The notes beneath the pieces were generated by a model. The model was given only the letters and a program-made list of their open reading frames with translations. It was not told where the DNA came from and did not search any database. Shown here piece by piece: positions 62,270 to 64,000 of a stretch of 64,000 bases of DNA. Made by a program: the position numbers and the translations under genes. This stretch comes from Ramlibacter albus (GTDB lineage: Bacteria; Pseudomonadota; Gammaproteobacteria; Burkholderiales; Burkholderiaceae_C), in the NCBI RefSeq assembly GCF_014297445.1, contig NZ_JACORU010000001.1, forward strand, positions 806,001 through 870,000. Direction: 5' to 3'. Position 1 is the stretch's first letter, and every line of letters starts with the position of its first letter.

Positions 62270-64000
62270 CTACTGGACGAGGCGTTCGGGGTTGGCCTCG
62301 AGCTTCGCCAGCGCCTCGCGCGTGGCGCGCACGGTGAGCGCTTCTTCTTCCGTCGGCACCAGCAAACCCGCCTGCAGGTACGCCGCGAGCCGGCGCAGCT
62401 GGATCAGCCAGCTGCGGCCGTCGGACGATGCGAAGAGGTGCAGCTGGCGACGGTCGGAACGCCACACGTACTGCACCTGGCTCACCTTGCCGTTGTGGTC
62501 CAGGTTGAACCAGTTGCCCAGCTGCAGCTCCTGCGCCCAGGCCTGCATGGCGGCGTTCGGCTGCGAGCCGCCGGAGCCGATCACCTCGATGTCCGTGGCG
62601 TCGATGCCCAGCATCATCTCGATCGTTTCCTTGTCCAGCGGCAGGTCGGCCGTCTCGTCGTCCTCGATGAAGTCCTCGAGGTTGGCGAGGCGCTTGGCCA
62701 TCATGTCGATGCGCTCGCGCGGGATCGACTCGGTCTTGGACAGGAAGGCATCGGCCAGCGTGTCGCCGATGGTCTTGATGTGCGTCTCCTGCGCCGGGCC
62801 CTGCACGCCGATCAGCGTCATGCCGCTGCGCAGCCGCAGCAGCAGCTTGGGCAGGTCGGCGATGACCTTCGCGCGCTCGTTGCGGTTGGGCTTGGCGCTC
62901 GCGGCCCAGACGAGGTCGGCCGCGGCCTTCTTCAGCGCCTGCGTCTCTTCGTGCTGCGGGCCGTGCTTCACGGCGGCCACGGCCAGCACCTCGGCCCAGA
63001 CCTTGAACAGGAACTCGCGGATTTCCTCCCGCACCGGCACGTCGGTGAGCAGCTTGCGCATCTCGATCGTGTACTGGATGGCGAGCGTTTCCTTCTGCTC
63101 CACCTGCTGCGCGACGCTCACCAGCTTCTGCGTGGCGCCCTTCTCGGTGAGGAACTTGCCGAGGAACTTCTGGAACTCGTCGTAGACCAGCTGGAACACG
63201 CGCCGGCCGGTCTCGGGGTACTGCTCGATCACCTGCACCACGCGCTTGATCTCGGTCTCCAGCGCGCTGCCGTTGATGGTGGCCTGGTTGAAGCCCAGCA
63301 CGCACGAGCCCATGCGGTCGATCAGCTGGCGGGCGGGGTGCTCGAGCGAGCCGAAGAACTCGGGCTCGGCGATCGCCACGCGCAGCACCGGCATCTGCAG
63401 CCGCGCGAACCACACGCGGATGGCCGCGGGGATGCGCTCTTCGGCCAGGATGCTCTGGAACATGAGCGCCACGATCTCGATCGTGGCCTTCTCGGTGGTG
63501 GTGGAGGCTTTCTTCTTGAGGTCGACGGTGCGCTTGCGCAGGTCCTGCGCGACCTGCTCCACCGCGGCGTCGTCGTACACCACGATCTCGCCGCCCTGCA
63601 CGGTGCCTTCCTGGCCGACGCGCGTGTTCACCTGCGTGTTGACCTGCGTGGCGTGCTCGTGCTGCGCCATCGCCTCGGCCAGCGCGGGTGACGGCTGCGC
63701 GCCCGCGACGCCGTCGTAGCCCTGCACCTTGTCGGTCAGCAGCCGGCGCAGCTGGCCGACGATGCCGGTCGCGCGGGCCCGCGCACGCGCCAGCGGCGTC
63801 GTGCCCGTGAGCATGCGCGTTTCGTCCTGGACACCGCCCTGGCCCGTGTAGGCGCTCTGGCCCCCGACCGTGGCGCCGCCGTCGCCCTGCCACATGCCGC
63901 TGCCGGCCTGCGGGGCGCCCTGGGCACCGCCGGGGCCGTACTCGCTTTGGCCGCCCGGTGAACCGTAACCCTGGCCGCCGGGAGCGCCATTGCGGCCCTG
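62270..64000 (-). CDS. DUF1631 family protein (N-terminus beyond window edge)
   Basis: At least 576 residues. The frame stays open to the right edge, so the start is missing. The first ~45 visible residues are Gly/Pro/Gln-rich (GGQGYGSPGGQSEYGPGG), a disordered linker. An ATG at 63895 inside it is not a convincing start. The rest is largely helical: RVWFARLQMPVLRVAIAEPE, EHPARQLIDRMGSCVLGFNQ and YVWRSDRRQLHLFASSDGRS are blocks I associate with DUF1631 (thymidine phosphorylase-annotated in some genomes without evidence). There is no signal peptide in view. The function is unknown. Confidence 0.82.
   Translation of the reverse strand, partial: QGRNGAPGGQGYGSPGGQSEYGPGGAQGAPQAGSGMWQGDGGATVGGQSAYTGQGGVQDETRMLTGTTPLARARARATGIVGQLRRLLTDKVQGYDGVAGAQPSPALAEAMAQHEHATQVNTQVNTRVGQEGTVQGGEIVVYDDAAVEQVAQDLRKRTVDLKKKASTTTEKATIEIVALMFQSILAEERIPAAIRVWFARLQMPVLRVAIAEPEFFGSLEHPARQLIDRMGSCVLGFNQATINGSALETEIKRVVQVIEQYPETGRRVFQLVYDEFQKFLGKFLTEKGATQKLVSVAQQVEQKETLAIQYTIEMRKLLTDVPVREEIREFLFKVWAEVLAVAAVKHGPQHEETQALKKAAADLVWAASAKPNRNERAKVIADLPKLLLRLRSGMTLIGVQGPAQETHIKTIGDTLADAFLSKTESIPRERIDMMAKRLANLEDFIEDDETADLPLDKETIEMMLGIDATDIEVIGSGGSQPNAAMQAWAQELQLGNWFNLDHNGKVSQVQYVWRSDRRQLHLFASSDGRSWLIQLRRLAAYLQAGLLVPTEEEALTVRATREALAKLEANPERLVQ

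Noticed and set aside
1-64000. tRNA, rRNA, insertion sequences or prophage genes
   Set aside because: No cloverleaf-like sequence, transposase, integrase, terminal inverted repeats or phage structural genes were recognised on reading.

Overview
The window is about 64 kb of GC-rich, densely packed bacterial chromosome. The housekeeping order (pgk-pyk-fba-purC and purE-purK-tsaC; def-fmt beside LysM-dprA-smg; uracil-DNA glycosylase-rimI-tsaB) and the protein sequences point to a betaproteobacterium of the order Burkholderiales, most likely family Comamonadaceae (Ramlibacter/Variovorax-like). This placement is inferred from gene content and remembered family sequences; no search was run.

Layout. 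(1) 1-826: the 3' end of a membrane GGDEF protein. (2) 836-10340: a minus-strand surface-adhesin cluster. It holds a 1892-residue trimeric autotransporter (YadA class), a small exported protein and three tandem DUF2827 paralogs. (3) 10526-13988: an RquA-like methyltransferase-fold protein, then a mandelate-racemase-like enzyme translationally coupled to a GlcD-type FAD oxidase. (4) 13995-40445: three head-to-tail minus-strand genes (4558, 2271 and 1978 aa) for filamentous-haemagglutinin-type exoproteins. They share a near-identical TPS domain, a Pro-Thr-Pro-Ala linker and a C-terminal tail ending Cys-Lys-Pro. A GlcNAc-type glycosyltransferase gene diverges from their promoter region. (5) 41618-64000: mostly core genes for DNA repair, t6A-tRNA synthesis, peptidoglycan trimming, purine synthesis, lower glycolysis, N-formyl-Met handling and DNA uptake. 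A small sugar transporter, two lipoprotein hydrolase-fold proteins and a branched-chain amino-acid exporter sit among them. A DUF1631 gene runs off the right edge.

Half of the window (about 32 kb) encodes giant repetitive surface proteins, and both adhesin blocks adjoin proven or possible glycosyltransferases. The adhesins carry long Ser/Thr-rich segments: an SLST stalk in the autotransporter and PTPA tails in the haemagglutinin-type proteins. The working hypothesis is therefore two adhesin-modification modules. One is a trimeric autotransporter with DUF2827 proteins (uncharacterised family, here suggested to be GT-B-like). The other is a tandem exoprotein set with a GlcNAc-type transferase. 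No TpsB/FhaC-type outer-membrane partner is present, so secretion of the haemagglutinin-type proteins must use an unlinked partner or another route.

No rRNA, tRNA, CRISPR array, insertion sequence or prophage gene was recognised. No gene-free stretch exceeds 300 bp; the longest (40446-40681) is the divergent control region between the haemagglutinin operon and the glycosyltransferase.
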